A stretch of DNA of 64,000 nucleotides from Acestrorhynchus altus. Taxonomy: Eukaryota; Chordata; Actinopteri; Characiformes; Acestrorhynchidae. The position numbers and the translations under genes were made by a program. Numbering within the stretch: position 1 is the stretch's first letter; every line of letters starts with the position of its first letter. Location of the stretch: assembly GCA_034509495.1 (NCBI GenBank), contig CM067524.1, positions 18,805,215-18,869,214 on the forward strand, written 5' to 3'. The notes beneath the pieces are model-generated. The model was not told the DNA's origin. It did not search any database and saw only the letters and a list, made by a program, of their open reading frames with translations. Positions 33,470 to 44,990 of the stretch are shown here, in pieces.

Positions 33470-34316
33470 CTATAACTGAGCATCTTGGAGAACAGTCAGT
33501 GTCTTGGGTGGGTGAAGTCCATTATATACCCTCTTGGTCTTCCACAGCAGCTCTTGTATAAATTCAGGTTTGGGAGCTGAACCCCATTGATGTGCTGGGC
33601 GGTGCGTACCATCCTCTGCAGACTTTTCCTCCTGAGAGCAGTACAGTTCCCATACTACGTGGTGATGCCAGTCAGGATGCTCTCCACTGTGCAGGTATAG
33701 AACATCCTCAGGATGTGGGGATTCAGACCAAACCTCTTCAGCCTCTTGAGGTAGAAGAGGCACTGTTGTGCATTTTTCACCACCCATGTACCATGTAAAC
33801 TCCAAGGAACTTGATGCTGCTGACCCTCTCCACAGTGGTGCTCTCTCTCTTGTTTCCTAAAGTCCACTTTCAGCTCCTTAGTCTTGTTGACGTTTAGAGA
33901 GAGGTTGTTTTCCTGGCACCAGTGTGTCAGGAGGATGACCTGCTCTCTGTAGGCTGCCTGATTGTCATTGGAACTCGGACCTATGATCATTGTGTCATAA
34001 GCAAATTTAATAATGACATTGGAGCTGTATCTGGCTGTGCAGTGGTGGGTGTACAGGGACTACAGGAGTGGGCTGAGCACACAGCCCTGAGAGGCTCCTG
34101 TGTTGAGGGTGAGTGAGGAGGATGTGTTTCTGTCCATCCTCACCACCTGCTATAGGAAGTTTAGGATCCAGCTGCACAGAGGGCTGTTCAGATCGAGATC
34201 CCGGATCTTCACGTTACGCCTTGGGGGAAGGATGGTATTTAATACTGAACTGTACTCAACAAACAGCATACTCACATGATCTTTTTGTCCAGGTGGAAGA
34301 GGGCAGTGCAGAGTAA
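33470..34316 (-). pseudogene. LINE reverse transcriptase C-terminal relic
   Basis: Minus-strand pieces read VSMLFVEYSSVLNTILP, then NDNQAAYREQVILLTHWCQE with NNLSLNVNKTKELKVDFRKQ, then LFYLKRLKRFGLNPHIL and CTVESILTG. This is the order of an L2-type reverse transcriptase from the palm to the C-terminal domain. Frames change at least twice. Confidence 0.8.
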
Positions 34317-34319
34317 GGG

Positions 34320-34722
34320 CAATTGAAGTAATAAATAATAACACATTTTATTTAAAAGCCTTTCTCGACACTCAAGGACACTGTACAAAATATGAAGAAA
34401 ACAAAATAAACAACAACACACTTACAAAATATAAACAAGACAGAAATGTACATAAAAATCAACAGGGAGCAAATTTCTAAGAATAGGCTATTTTAAACAA
34501 GTGAGTTTTAAGTCTGGATTTGAAAAGAGGAAGAGAATCAATATTATGGATGTCAGGTGGGAGGGAGTTCCAGAGTTTGGGAGCAGAGCGGCTGAAAGCT
34601 CTGCTCCCCAGGGTACTCAGACGGGCAGAAGGTACAGAAAGATAAATAGAAGCGGAGGATCTGAGCGAATGGGTAGAAGTTGCGATTAAGAGAAGATTAA
34701 GTGGATCTGTTCTGCCTTATGT
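34320..34722. repeat. Unclassified dispersed repeat inside the LINE
   Basis: 'cctttctcgacactcaagga', 'agtgagttttaagtctggat', 'gtttgggagcagagcggctg' and 'ctctgctccccagg' are words of a repeat I remember as common in fish. It sits exactly between two LINE pieces (34316 and about 34725), so it inserted later. Its class is not determined. Confidence 0.5.
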
Positions 34723-35244
34723 GAAATGCAGAGGGTCCAAAGTGGCCAGCAGCGAGGAGCAGATGAAGTTTCTGACCAGCCTCTCAAAGCACTTGCTTAT
34801 GACAGAGCTCAGTGTGACTGGTTGCCAGTCATTTAAGCAAGTGGTTCACTGGTGCTGATCAGGGAGTGACAGTTCCCTTTAAAGTTCATGATTGTATTTA
34901 ACCTCTGCCACATGCTTCTGACAACTGTGGTGTTAAACTGTGCTTCCACTTTGTCATTGTACTCATGTTTTTGTTTATGTGTAGTTATAACTAAAGTATT
35001 TTGTTTAATACAGTATATGTTATTAGTACTGGATGTAAACACTATACTGAGGTTCCCAAGCTTCAGGGCCTGTATGCAGCCCAACACCTCAGTGAGGTTC
35101 TGCAGAATGTAGTTGAACGCCCTCCCTGGACAGTAGAGACAGAAACCCCAACAAAAGCAGGATAAACTTTTCTTTTAACTTTGCAGGTGTTCCAGTACTT
35201 TTGAGCATAGTATACATTAGCTGATACACAAGATTTTAATATCA

Positions 35245-35251
<7 letters not shown>

Positions 35252-35279
<28 letters not shown>
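35252..35279. repeat. A-rich run (A27)
   Basis: A nearly pure run of A. The surrounding 35115-36000 has no gene; 'gtttccaaacttttgattgg' near 35310 resembles a Tc1-like end but has no partner. Confidence 0.7.
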
Positions 35280-35280
<1 letters not shown>

Positions 35281-35997
35281 TAATGTCATCCCCAGTCCAT
35301 TCAGTCAAGTTGTTTCCAAACTTTTGATTGGTATAGAGTAGTATACCAGTGTAGTACAGAATTAATGGGACATCTTCAAGATATTTACCTCAATGTATTC
35401 AGAGGCTTCATTACTGCTACCGCACTAATGTGTCTTGCATGTGTTACAGACACTCTGATGAGTTATTGATTATTGACAACTCAAAATAATTCTGAAACTT
35501 TTCCATCAATCATTCAAACTGTTCTCTGTTGTCATTGTTCTAAAATCATTATCTTTACTAAAGAACTCATGAAGAACTGTTGTTTAAGGCATTGTTTTTG
35601 CATTAGGACAAATTTATCATTGTTGCTTATAAACAATGATTAATCAAGTGTGAGGAGATCATGTGTTTGAAGGGCTCAGTGCTGTATTGTCAAAAGCCTC
35701 CCAGTCTTAATATGTTGCATGACAGGAGAAGTTTGAACTGACTTTTCTGAAATGTATTAGTGATCAAACTAAGATGTGGAACTAAAATGTGAGTTAGGAG
35801 AATATCCTGTACACAGAATACAGAATATCCTGTCCTGTAACAACAACAATGTGCTGTTTTTTACAGTGTCTGTTATGAAAGAAATCGTAACCACCTGTGT
35901 GGTAAATAACAGACATCAATATGTACATGTTCACATCCAAATTCACATCATATCCCTATAACCATATCTATACCTTATGTCTTTCTCTCTTACTCTG

Positions 35998-36000
<3 letters not shown>

Positions 36001-36040
<40 letters not shown>
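36001..36040. repeat. (GA)n microsatellite
   Basis: Twenty pure GA units. Confidence 0.97.
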
Positions 36041-36044
<4 letters not shown>

Positions 36045-36049
36045 CACTT

Positions 36050-36316
36050 TGCTTTCTGAGCTCTACTATTTTTCAGCTTGTGTGATTGTCTTTCACACTT
36101 TAGATGCAGCATAAGGCAAATCAAGTCCTAATTAAAATCATTACAATAGCCATAATTCATACTGGCACTTCCCACTGTGCAGACACATTTGGTTAAGAAA
36201 GGTACGCATCCAGGACTGTGTGTGCTGCTGCCGACCAGATAAACTCTGTGCCCCAGCTGGTGCGTTTCACACCAGATTCATCTGTTGATACAGTTTGCTG
36301 CACTGTATTGAGAAAG

Positions 36317-36318
<2 letters not shown>
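36050..36318. promoter_or_regulatory. Candidate conserved non-coding element
   Basis: A low-repeat block between a (GA)n and a (TC)n tract, containing 'gcaaatcaagtcctaattaa' and 'caatagccataattcatact' (homeodomain-type motifs). No coding or transposon signal. Function is inferred from composition only. Confidence 0.22.

Positions 36319-36361
<43 letters not shown>
36319..36361. repeat. (TC)n microsatellite
   Basis: About 43 bp, pure. Confidence 0.97.
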
Positions 36362-36364
<3 letters not shown>

Positions 36365-37178
36365 GGTCTACACACACAAAACCCACAGCTCATGAATCCA
36401 CATTCCTACAAACATGTAATGGAGCAGGTCGTCACACACTGGCTCTTTGGATGTTTGGCCTGGTGTGAAATGTGTGGACAGGTTTATGTAGCACTGCTAA
36501 ATAAGCTTCGACCCCCCTTTGGTTATTTGATTTGAAAAGGCTGCTTTTGCTCAGCAGGGGAAGCACAGTCAATAGTGCGACTCGTCAGAAGAAAACATGA
36601 TGTGTGTGTCTTAGTGTACTGGAATATGTGTGTTTGTTTTCATACATTTAAAGGAACTACAACAATCTGATTTCCAAAAAGCCTTTTTGATTATCAAGGT
36701 TATGGTGGTTTGGCTGAGATTTACAGTTAGAAAATTATTGTTATAAATTGCTAACGTTAGACATACTGTGCATAAGGTGTACATGTATTTACATATTAGA
36801 TACAAATACAGTGTTTATTGTATATAATATAGGGAATTGTAACCTTGCAAATGGGTAGTTACATATGCATGCATAGGGAACATTTTGAATATAAGCTCTT
36901 GCTTATAAAGTGTATAATATACTGTATATGGGATGTTATTACATATACACAGATCAGCCATAACAATGACATCACCTCTTTGTTTCTGCACTCACTACAT
37001 ATTAATTACTCCAAATCATTCTCTGCATACTTTGTCCAATAGAGTGGACAGTAAGTGGACACTGTTTAAGAACTGGAACAGCACTGCTGAGTTGGATCCA
37101 CTCGTACCAGAGCAACACACATTAACATACCACCACTGTGTCAGTGTATCTGCAATGCTTTGAATGACCCACATAATA

Positions 37179-37793
37179 CAGTTAGCCCCCTACTTACGAA
37201 TGTTCAAGTTATAAACTTCATGACATGTGAACATTTTTGTCCTCAAGTTCAAAAGTACTTTGCAAGGATTGTCTTCAAGTTTAAAGTCAGCGCATAAGGA
37301 TACTGTAGTATTAGCATGTCTGCTAGCATGCTAATACTACACTTAGCATGTCTGCTAAGTGGCGGCAGCTATAGGGAACCCGAAGCATTTACAAATCAAG
37401 ATGATGGCGTTTCAGATGATTGAAGACTCTCTGTCACTCTTGCAACCGGATCATACATGATGAGGGAATAAAAAGGCCATGACCCAGACATCCTTAGACC
37501 AAGTCTTTAAACGGGTGACAAAACGTGATGAGTCTCGTCATGACCCTGAACCAGTGCCGTTGACATCAGATGTTAGAGCATCCATGCCAAAATCTCACCC
37601 TCCCTCTGATGTTGACGTCCCATGGTCACACAGTGCTGATGACCCATCCTTTCCTGTTGTTGATGTCCAAAAGTAGAGCTGGTTGTACATGTATCACATT
37701 GTACTCACAACACACATTTGTACACTGTTTGGACAAATCTACATATGAACAGCCTCCTGGAACAGAACCTGTTCGTAAGTTGGGGACATACTG
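37179..37793 (+). mobile_element. Tigger/pogo-type element nested in the TIR element
   Basis: Its ends are inverted copies: 'cagttagccccctacttacg' at 37179 and the complement of 'cgtaagttggggacatactg' ending at 37793. TA flanks both sides (37177-37178, 37794-37795). CAGT ends plus a TA duplication fit the pogo/Tigger group. At 615 bp it is a deletion derivative. Confidence 0.78.
37479..37676 (+). pseudogene. Tigger-like transposase C-terminal tail
   Basis: The 65-residue frame MTQTSLDQVFKRVTKRDESRH then DPEPVPLTSD resembles the (Q)TSLDxFF tail of Tigger/pogo proteins. The DNA-binding and catalytic parts are deleted. Recognition rests on a short motif plus the element's ends. Confidence 0.5.
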
Positions 37794-38227
37794 TACCTGC
37801 TCAGTAGGGTCTGGTGTAATGCTGACCATTAAATAGAAGGGTGAAAGGAGGCTTACAAAGTATGGAGAGAAACAGATGTACTGCAGTCTTTAAATACAGA
37901 ACCACAAAGCGCTTCTCTATCGTCAATGAAGCTGATGAAATGTAGAAACAAAATGGTGGTCACAATGTTATTGTTGATCTGTGTAGATATATAGTTGCAT
38001 ATATTGTACATAATAGATGGAACATATTGCTAGTTATATATGCTGCACAGTATATGGGAGGTTGTTAGAAATACACAATATTATACACATGGGGTTAATT
38101 GTTAGATAGAGGTTGCATATAGAATATATAATGTATTTGAAATGTATCATTACATATAGGGAGGGACTTATACAGTATATATCACATGAAGATTACATGG
38201 GTAGTTACATACACTGTATTAGTTAAA

Positions 38228-38550
38228 CATAGAAAGACTAATCTGGGTTTATTGGACTAATTGTCTCTACCAGGGAAAGCTTTTTACTAGATTTTTGGAG
38301 CACTGATGTGAGGATTTGGTTGCATTCCCTACGTATCCCAAAAGAACTGGATGGAACACCATATATTTCCAGAGAACACAGTTCCACTGCTCCACAGCTC
38401 AGTGCTGGTGGATTGATACTCCTCTAGCCCACCCCTGACTTTAGGAATGGTGCCAGTAGGTTTATGTTTCTCTGCTCCAGAGAGCAGATATTCTATTACT
38501 AGTATTTCTCTCCTGGGACTAGATAAGCTGTATGCGTACATTTGTACATC
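38228..38550. repeat. Fragment of 'AAAAGTATTGGGACAC' TIR element
   Basis: 'ctaattgtctctaccaggga', 'tttttactagatttttggag', 'ccagagaacacagttccact' and 'tgctccacagctcagtgctg' are internal words of a fish TIR element family. Fragments also occur at 43353-43560 and, with both ends, at 63133-63377. Confidence 0.6.
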
Positions 38551-38837
38551 TGTATGTATGTATATATGTGAACGTCATAACACTGGTTAGAAATTTGTCT
38601 TGATTTCAGAGGTGGTAAAACCTCAAAGAAAGCTTAAGGAGTTACAGGTGGAAGAATGATGAAAACATTGACAGGTGCTAGCATGTCGAGAAACAACAAA
38701 TGGATAAGCAGGTGAGGGGGTTATAGTGAGATAAAAGCAGACTTTTAAGGGGGTGTGAAGTGTTAAAGTGGGCAAAAGGAGTGCAGAGCGAAGGAAAGCT
38801 GTAGGAGAAGGAGTGAATGATGTAGGGAAGGAGGGAG

Positions 38838-38841
38838 AGAT

Positions 38842-38888
<47 letters not shown>

Positions 38889-38903
38889 AAAGAGAGAGAG
38901 AGA

Positions 38904-38938
<35 letters not shown>
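38838..38938. repeat. (GA)n tract
   Basis: About 100 bp with a few interruptions. It is followed directly by a CpG-bearing, low-repeat block at 38940-39065. Confidence 0.95.
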
Positions 38939-38939
<1 letters not shown>

Positions 38940-38942
<3 letters not shown>

Positions 38943-39065
38943 GTGCGGATCCCCGGGGGCTGTATGACTCATGCTCCTGCTGCTGGCTCGTGCGTCACTG
39001 GCGCGGGGCTGTGTGGAGGAGGAGATAGTGGAGAGCTCTGCATTTAATTACCGCCTGCCAATTTA
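38940..39065. promoter_or_regulatory. Small CpG-bearing block between microsatellites
   Basis: 'tgtatgactcatgctcctgc', 'gctcgtgcgtcactggcgcg' and 'catttaattaccgcctgcc' form a 125-bp unique block wedged between (GA)n and (CA)n tracts. An AP-1-like TGACTCA occurs at about 38964. Regulatory function is speculative. Confidence 0.2.
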
Positions 39066-39080
39066 TACACACTGGAGTGA

Positions 39081-39101
39081 TACACACACACACGCACACA
39101 C

Positions 39102-39143
<42 letters not shown>

Positions 39144-39222
39144 GAAGGGGGAAAAAAATCAAGGAGCAGATGTGGAGATTGACTGAAAAAAGGTTAACCA
39201 TGCCTGCACTCTCTCTCTCACA

Positions 39223-39261
<39 letters not shown>

Positions 39262-39262
39262 G
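39081..39262. repeat. (CA)n, (TC)n and (CA)n microsatellites
   Basis: (CA)n at 39081-39141, (TC)n at about 39208-39238 and (CA)n at 39237-39261. Reading frames across them are artefacts. Confidence 0.95.
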
Positions 39263-39849
39263 CCTTAGTGACACAGTGCTGCAACTGTTGCCACTGCTGC
39301 AAAGCACCGTGTCTAGTTCAATACACAAATGACATGAGAGTGAGTTCAATGAAACACCAAAGTCAAAAGCAATAAAGACACAGCAGGGAGATTAAGCCGG
39401 AAGAAAACTGTAAATAAACACCAAACATGCTTGTAAAATGTGTGATATTGTTTCCTGCATGTTTTCAGGTGTATGCTTGAGTTTTCTGCAGGTTTATGTA
39501 TAGGGGATAAGCCTTTACTTGGAGGGTCCGATATAGGATTCTATCATGATCAATATAACACGTCTAAATGTTAAACATGATTGTTGAGTAGAAATACACA
39601 AAACATTTTACACAAAAAAAATGGCGATTTAGTAAATGTCACCAAAATCCTTCACGGTTTTATTAGTATTAGTAGACAGATAAGGACTAAATGCTCTTCA
39701 TCAGCTTCCAACAGGCACATATCAACCACTAAAGTGAAGCAATGTCCTCTCAAGGTTATTCAAACACTCCAGACTATATACTACAAAAAAAGATGCTACA
39801 AAGGGCTTTTTGATCAATGCCATAAAGAACAATTTTTGTCATGAAACTG
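39263..39849. other. Non-coding stretch
   Basis: No gene or clear repeat recognised. Confidence 0.4.
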
Positions 39850-41010
39850 CAGTTGTGTTGGCATAAGATTTCTGATGCATATTGGTGTTACTGTTTTCTA
39901 GTGCATGTTGGTGTTACTCTTTTGGGATGCATGTTATTGTTAGTGTTTCCTAATGCATGCTGGTGTTACTGTTTTCTGATGCATGTTGGCATTCATCTTT
40001 TCCGATGCAGAAACTGTTTTCTAATGCTAGCCGACATCACTGTTTTCTGAAGCATGTTTGTGTTATTGTATTATGATGCATGCTGGTTTTACTGTTTTCT
40101 GATAAATGTTGGGGTTGTTGATGGCAGTACTGTGTTCATGGGCATTTTGCCCCTGCTTTTTTCTAATTTATGCTGATGTTACTGTTTTCTAGTTCATGTT
40201 GGCAGTACTGTTGGTGATGTATGTCGGTGTTACTGTTTTACTGATATATGTTGCCATTACTGTTTTCTCATGTTTGTTTTACAGTTTTGTGTGATGAATG
40301 TTGGTAGTCCTGTTTTCTGATGAATACTGGCATTACTGCTTTTTAATCTGTGTTGGTGTTACTATTTTCTAATGAATGTTGATTTTAGTGTTTCCTAATG
40401 CATGTTAGTTTTACTGTTTTCTAAAGCACGTTACTATTTTCTAATGCATGTTGATGGTATTGATCTCATTTGCAGTTTTTGGCAGATGCCCTTATCCAGA
40501 ACATCTTAACTGCTTTGCTGTTCACTCAGATATCCTTAGCTATATCCTTATCTCACAGTACTGTATTCTTATGCATTTTGCCCCTGCTGTTGTGCTGCCT
40601 TTACTGTTTTGTTACAGTTTTGTATGAATGTTTATACAGTTTTGCATGATAAATGTTGGTGGTACTGTTTTCTGATGAATGTTGGCATGACTGTTTTGAA
40701 TGTGTGTTGGTTTTACTGTTTTCTGATGCATGTGGGTTTTATTGTCTTCTGATGCATGTTGCTGTAGCTGTTTTCTGATCCATGTTGCAGTTACTATGTT
40801 CTGCTTCATGCTGACATTACTGTTTTCTGCTGCATGTTGGTGTTGCTGTTTTCTGATTCCTTTTGTTATTGCTTTCTGTTCGATGTTGGCATTACTGTTT
40901 ACTACTTCATGTTTGTGTTAGTATTTCCTACTGTAGTTTTTATGCAAATGTGTGTGTTTTTGCAGCATAGTTGCTTTCTTATTTCCTGCTGCATGTTTAC
41001 ATTGCTGTTT
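39850..41010 (+). repeat. 26-bp minisatellite, about 40 degenerate units
   Basis: The consensus unit is 'gttggtgttactgtttt' followed by 'ctgatgcat'. The 'gcat' mark falls at 39877, 39903, 39929, 39955, 39981 and 40007, exactly 26 bp apart. Units become degenerate later and are interrupted at about 40118-40160 and 40455-40560; the second interruption includes 'ggcagatgcccttatccag', a SINE-tail-like word. Because 26 is not a multiple of three, every frame is cycled, which creates the spurious frames at 39841-41067. Confidence 0.92.
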
Positions 41011-42005
41011 TCTGCTTGCTGTACTTCCTTCTGTGTGTTTGCCCTGTGTACACATTTATATACATGAGACACTCACACACTGGCCTGGCTCTCTGTGGTG
41101 AGTAAACTGCTGTTGGAGCAGATGAGGGAACAGCTTGTGGCAGTGACAGTGACAAGCCCTGTTTGTTTCTCTCTGAACAAATCCCATCTCCACCAACAAA
41201 CACTACACTTACATGATTAATACCGACAGCCTCAGATGATGAAATACATCATGTTAATATTAGTTACACAAAACACCTTACAAACACTTGTAAGCAACAC
41301 ATTTAATTGGCATGAACAAAAGAATGGTGGCAGGTTTTTAATGTTGCATGGTTCATTGTGTTAGTCACTAGTGATTTTTATGAAACTTGCGCTCCTGCTT
41401 CTGTGCATTGTGATACATTCGGGACTCCACTTTGACAGATGAGTTGTACAAACAGGCTTTCAGAGGGAGATGGCTAGAAATAACTGTTAACTGAGGTGCA
41501 GGCCAAGCAGATGGTTTGGCCAAACTGACAAGATGTTTCCTTGCTGATATTCTCTGTGGTCAAAGACATCATGCCCCTTAACTTGCAGCAGAGGACTTGC
41601 ATATATTATTTAAAAGAATCCTTTTATAATGATAAGAGCTTTTTTTCCCTCTTTTAAGTATTATTATTCGCCTGGTGAAAAAAAAATACAGCAGAGAAGA
41701 AAACTGTCATTATTATATGAAAAACTCAACATTTGATTTTCTTACATTTATATTCCATTTAAAAGCTAGGTTTAAACTTAATATAATGTTTATGGGTGAT
41801 TATTTCTCTTATGAACAGCTGTCAGCAGTTAAATGTTAATAGAAAATAGAAAATAGTTAGAAGATAGAAAATAGAGAAATAGTTAAAAAGTAAAGTTAGC
41901 TTCCTTTCTTCAGAAATATACTTATGTATATTTATATGATGAGAGTTGATGCACATGAACAAAAAGTTTGCTCTTGTTTAGACGTTCTCAGCAGGGGACT
42001 AAAGG
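41011..42005. other. Non-coding stretch
   Basis: No gene recognised. Low in repeats at about 41370-41620. Confidence 0.4.
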
Positions 42006-42009
42006 CAAA

Positions 42010-42600
42010 TGCCAAAATAATTGAATGACAGTGACAGTGATCCTGCAGGCTTGGCACACCTGTTTTTGGAATGTTTCTCCCATTCCTATTTGCAGAACCT
42101 CTCAAGCTCCATTAATTGATTGGGGAGCATTGATGCACAGCCCCAAGTTGTCCCGAATCTACTGTTATCTTGGCTGTGTGCTTAGGGTCACTGTCCTGTT
42201 GGAAGATAAACCTTTGTCCCAGTCTGAGGATCAGAGTGCTCTGGAGCAGGTTATCATTAAGGATGTCTCTGTGCATCACTGCAGTCATCTTTCCATTGAC
42301 TCTGATTAGTCTCCCAGTTCCTGCTGCAGAAAACCATCACCACAGCATGATGCTGCCAATACTATGCTTCACTGTAGGAATGGTATTGACTAGGTGATGA
42401 ACAGAGCCTGGTTTCCTCCAGACATGATGCTTGGCATTCACTCCATAAAGTTTTTTTTTTTCTCATGGTCTGAGAGTCCTTGAAGTGCCTTTTGGCAAAC
42501 TCCAGACGGGTTATCATGTAACTTTAACTGACGAGTATCTTCTGTCTGGCCACTATACCATACATGCCTGATTGGTGGAGAGCTGCAGAAAAAAGAAACT
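42010..42600 (-). mobile_element. Tc1-like transposon fragment (family B), reversed
   Basis: On the minus strand the sequence gives the end of a Tc1-like transposase. 'gcttgagaggttctgcaaa' lies near the C-terminus, and upstream are 'catgatgctg' (HGGGSIM region) and 'tttgccaaaaggcacttcaa'. It is the same family as 27186-27772. The frame is broken throughout, and the plus-strand frames listed over it (42025-42397) are shadows. Confidence 0.72.
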
Positions 42601-42629
42601 CGCCAATGTTCAGCCTCAGTCGCAAAATA

Positions 42630-43300
42630 AAATTTCACAACTTATACAGGTGCGGGGGCTTCCCATGCTGCCCCCTGAGGTAATAGAACTTTTACATGAT
42701 GTCTATCAATCTAATCTATACTTTCTGTTTTCAAGTGTTACCTCTGTATTTATTTTTATGATGAATTCTCTTGATTGTAGACTTTAGGAATGACATACCT
42801 ACATAATTGAAAGTGTTCTTGGCTTGACTCTATGTTTCACCAATGAAAGAATTCTTAATTTGTTTACTTTAGCTGACCTCTGTGGTCTTCCATCCCATGA
42901 TGGTGCTGAGCTTGTCAGTGTATTCGGTGTTTTAAGGAAGGTCTTGGCTATTTCTGTTTCTGATCTCTGTCTTGTTTTGTTTTTTCAGCCTAATGATGTC
43001 CTGCTTCATTTGTTTCAAAACCTCTTTGGACTGCATATTCAGAGTTCCCCTGAACTGCTAACAAATGCAAATTCCACACTTGGATTCAATTCAAGACCTT
43101 TTATCTCCTTAATTTGTCATGAGATAAAGATGGAACAGGCTATACCTGGCCAAAAATGGCATATCAGTCAAATGACCACTTATTTAAAAAATGGAGGGAC
43201 TATGTACATAATGACTGTAATTCCCAAATTTAAAATACAATATTTTTATGAAACTGCTTGAATGTCACTTTAAATCATTAAAATCCACTGAGGTGGGGTA
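42630..43300 (+). repeat. Unclassified dispersed repeat
   Basis: The part from 'gacctctgtggtcttccat' to 'aaaatccactgaggtggggt' resembles a fish repeat as I remember it, with typical words 'aatggagggactatgtac' and 'tgtaattcccaaatttaaaa'. The 145-residue frame at 42824-43261 has no protein family and is probably chance in this repeat. Confidence 0.35.
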
Positions 43301-43352
43301 TAATGTTTAACTTTCTAAATAATTTTAGATTTGACTATGAATGCAGTATGCA

Positions 43353-43560
43353 CACAATATGGGCAAACGTATTAGGATACCTCCTCATTCATAGTTGTCT
43401 GAAATCAAGGGTTTTAATAATCAAGTTTCTCCTGATTGGAGTCTCTACTATCCATGGAAGTCTTTGTATTATATTTTGAAGCAGTATGTTTGGACATGAT
43501 GAGTGTTAGTGAGGGCAGGATTTTGGGTAATCCCCAACTCTCCCACTCATTCCAGTAGTA
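43353..43560. repeat. Fragment of 'AAAAGTATTGGGACAC' TIR element
   Basis: It begins 'atgggcaaacgtattaggat', a decayed copy of the family end, and continues 'cctcctcattcatagttgtc' and 'gaaatcaagggttttaataa'. Only the left part is kept. Confidence 0.55.
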
Positions 43561-43979
43561 TAAACCCTTTCAAAGTGTATATACAAGTATGATGTGTGTG
43601 CATACTGACAGCAGAAGTGAAGAAATTTGTTATTCACTTGCCCTAGCAGATGGAACAGTTTTACAGACATTTCTTGCATAATTCTAGATAGAATTGTCTT
43701 ACTGTTGGAGTCATTCACCATCTGGTAAGGGCTCTGGAAAGAAAGGAATCCATATGAATTCTGTTAACTTTTATCTGCATGCAACTAGCTTTAGTGGTGC
43801 TTGAATGTTGCATCAATCCTTTTGAATTTTATATATTTCCACCTAAAGCTTAATCAGTCCTACCAATAAACAAGGAAAACCAAATTAAACAAATCAGACA
43901 AAATGTTACACATGCTCCCTTACTTATTAAGGAATTTGTTTTTGATTTCTGATGTTAACTAATCATATTCAGCCTTATC
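43561..43979. other. Non-coding stretch
   Basis: No gene or clear repeat recognised. Confidence 0.4.
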
Positions 43980-44123
<144 letters not shown>

Positions 44124-44229
44124 TGAGAAAATACATGAAAGTGTATTTCACCTAGACATACTCTCAGTGATATATGTTCCCCGGTTACCCTTATTTATCT
44201 CCTTGCTCAGGGTTATAAAGGCTTTGCAG

Positions 44230-44296
44230 TCTCTCCACTCTGGAGTTCCAACATTAAATCTATCTCTCTCTCTACTCTCTCTCTCTTTCTCTCTCA

Positions 44297-44338
<42 letters not shown>

Positions 44339-44604
44339 CGCCACCCCATATCTCTCATTCCGTTTCTCTCTTTTCTGTTTGCCTTTTTACCCCCCTCACA
44401 CATACACACACAAACACACACACACACACTCCAAGCACACACTCTCTCACCCCATCTCATTCTTTGTCTCATTGTGCCTCTCTGTGCGGTTTTCGGTTTT
44501 CTTCCCATTTTCCCCTCTCCATATCCATCTCACTTCTATCTCTCTCATTCTCTCTCTCCATCCTCTTTCTTTTTCCTTTTCTCAAATTATTAGCACCTCT
44601 CTCC

Positions 44605-44663
<59 letters not shown>

Positions 44664-44902
44664 TTCCCTCTCCTTTTTTTTTTTCTCTCCACTCACTCTC
44701 CCCCCATCTCTTCCTCTTTCCCTCCTATCAATTCCCCCTCACTTCTCTGTTTTCTCACTTACCCTCTCCTCCTCCAAACCCGTCTCTCATAAGTCACTTT
44801 TAATCTCCTGTCCCTCTTATATCATATATCCTTCATCTTTGTCTGTCCCCATGTTCTCTACACATCTGTTTCACTAACCCGGCCACACTCCATCCCATTT
44901 GT

Positions 44903-44975
<73 letters not shown>

Positions 44976-44990
44976 CCTTTTCTATAATGA
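44230..44990 (+). repeat. Long polypyrimidine-rich tract
   Basis: About 760 bp where the plus strand is mostly C and T, with pure (TC)n runs at about 44257-44332, 44610-44658 and 44907-44976, and a (CA)n patch near 44398-44430. The 298-residue frame at 43981-44877 and its companions (Ser/Leu-rich) are low-complexity artefacts. Confidence 0.92.

Larger units (their letters stand above)
32946..34900 (-). mobile_element. L2-type LINE, reversed, interrupted by another repeat
   Basis: On the minus strand the reverse transcriptase runs from about 34860 down to 33470 and a 3' UTR-like part continues to about 32946. The 34320-34720 interval is a foreign repeat that splits it. The 3' UTR segment (33160-33300) shares 'agaattagatgtagttgt' and 'tcttcggtgggtgtagtg' with a fragment at 52430-52495. 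It is heavily decayed. Confidence 0.72.
36946..37985. mobile_element. 'GATCAGCCATAACATT' TIR element, split by a nested insertion
   Basis: The left end reads 'tacacagatcagccataaca' at 36946, and the right end finishes 'tgttattgttgatctgtgta' at 37985, its inverted copy. Removing the insertion at 37179-37793 joins 'acataata' to 'cctgctcag', exactly the uninterrupted family text seen at 4000-4375. No transposase is encoded, so the host element is non-autonomous. Confidence 0.82.

Noticed and set aside
39850..41010. CRISPR-like array
   Set aside because: Units are contiguous with no unique spacers, and the genome is vertebrate.
39841..41067. Cluster of Cys/Leu/Phe-rich short frames resembling repeated peptides
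   Set aside because: The 26-bp tandem repeat cycles through all frames, so the peptides are not a protein family.
42824..43261. 145-residue frame considered as a possible gene
   Set aside because: It lies in sequence resembling a dispersed fish repeat and has no domain, splice context or codon bias.
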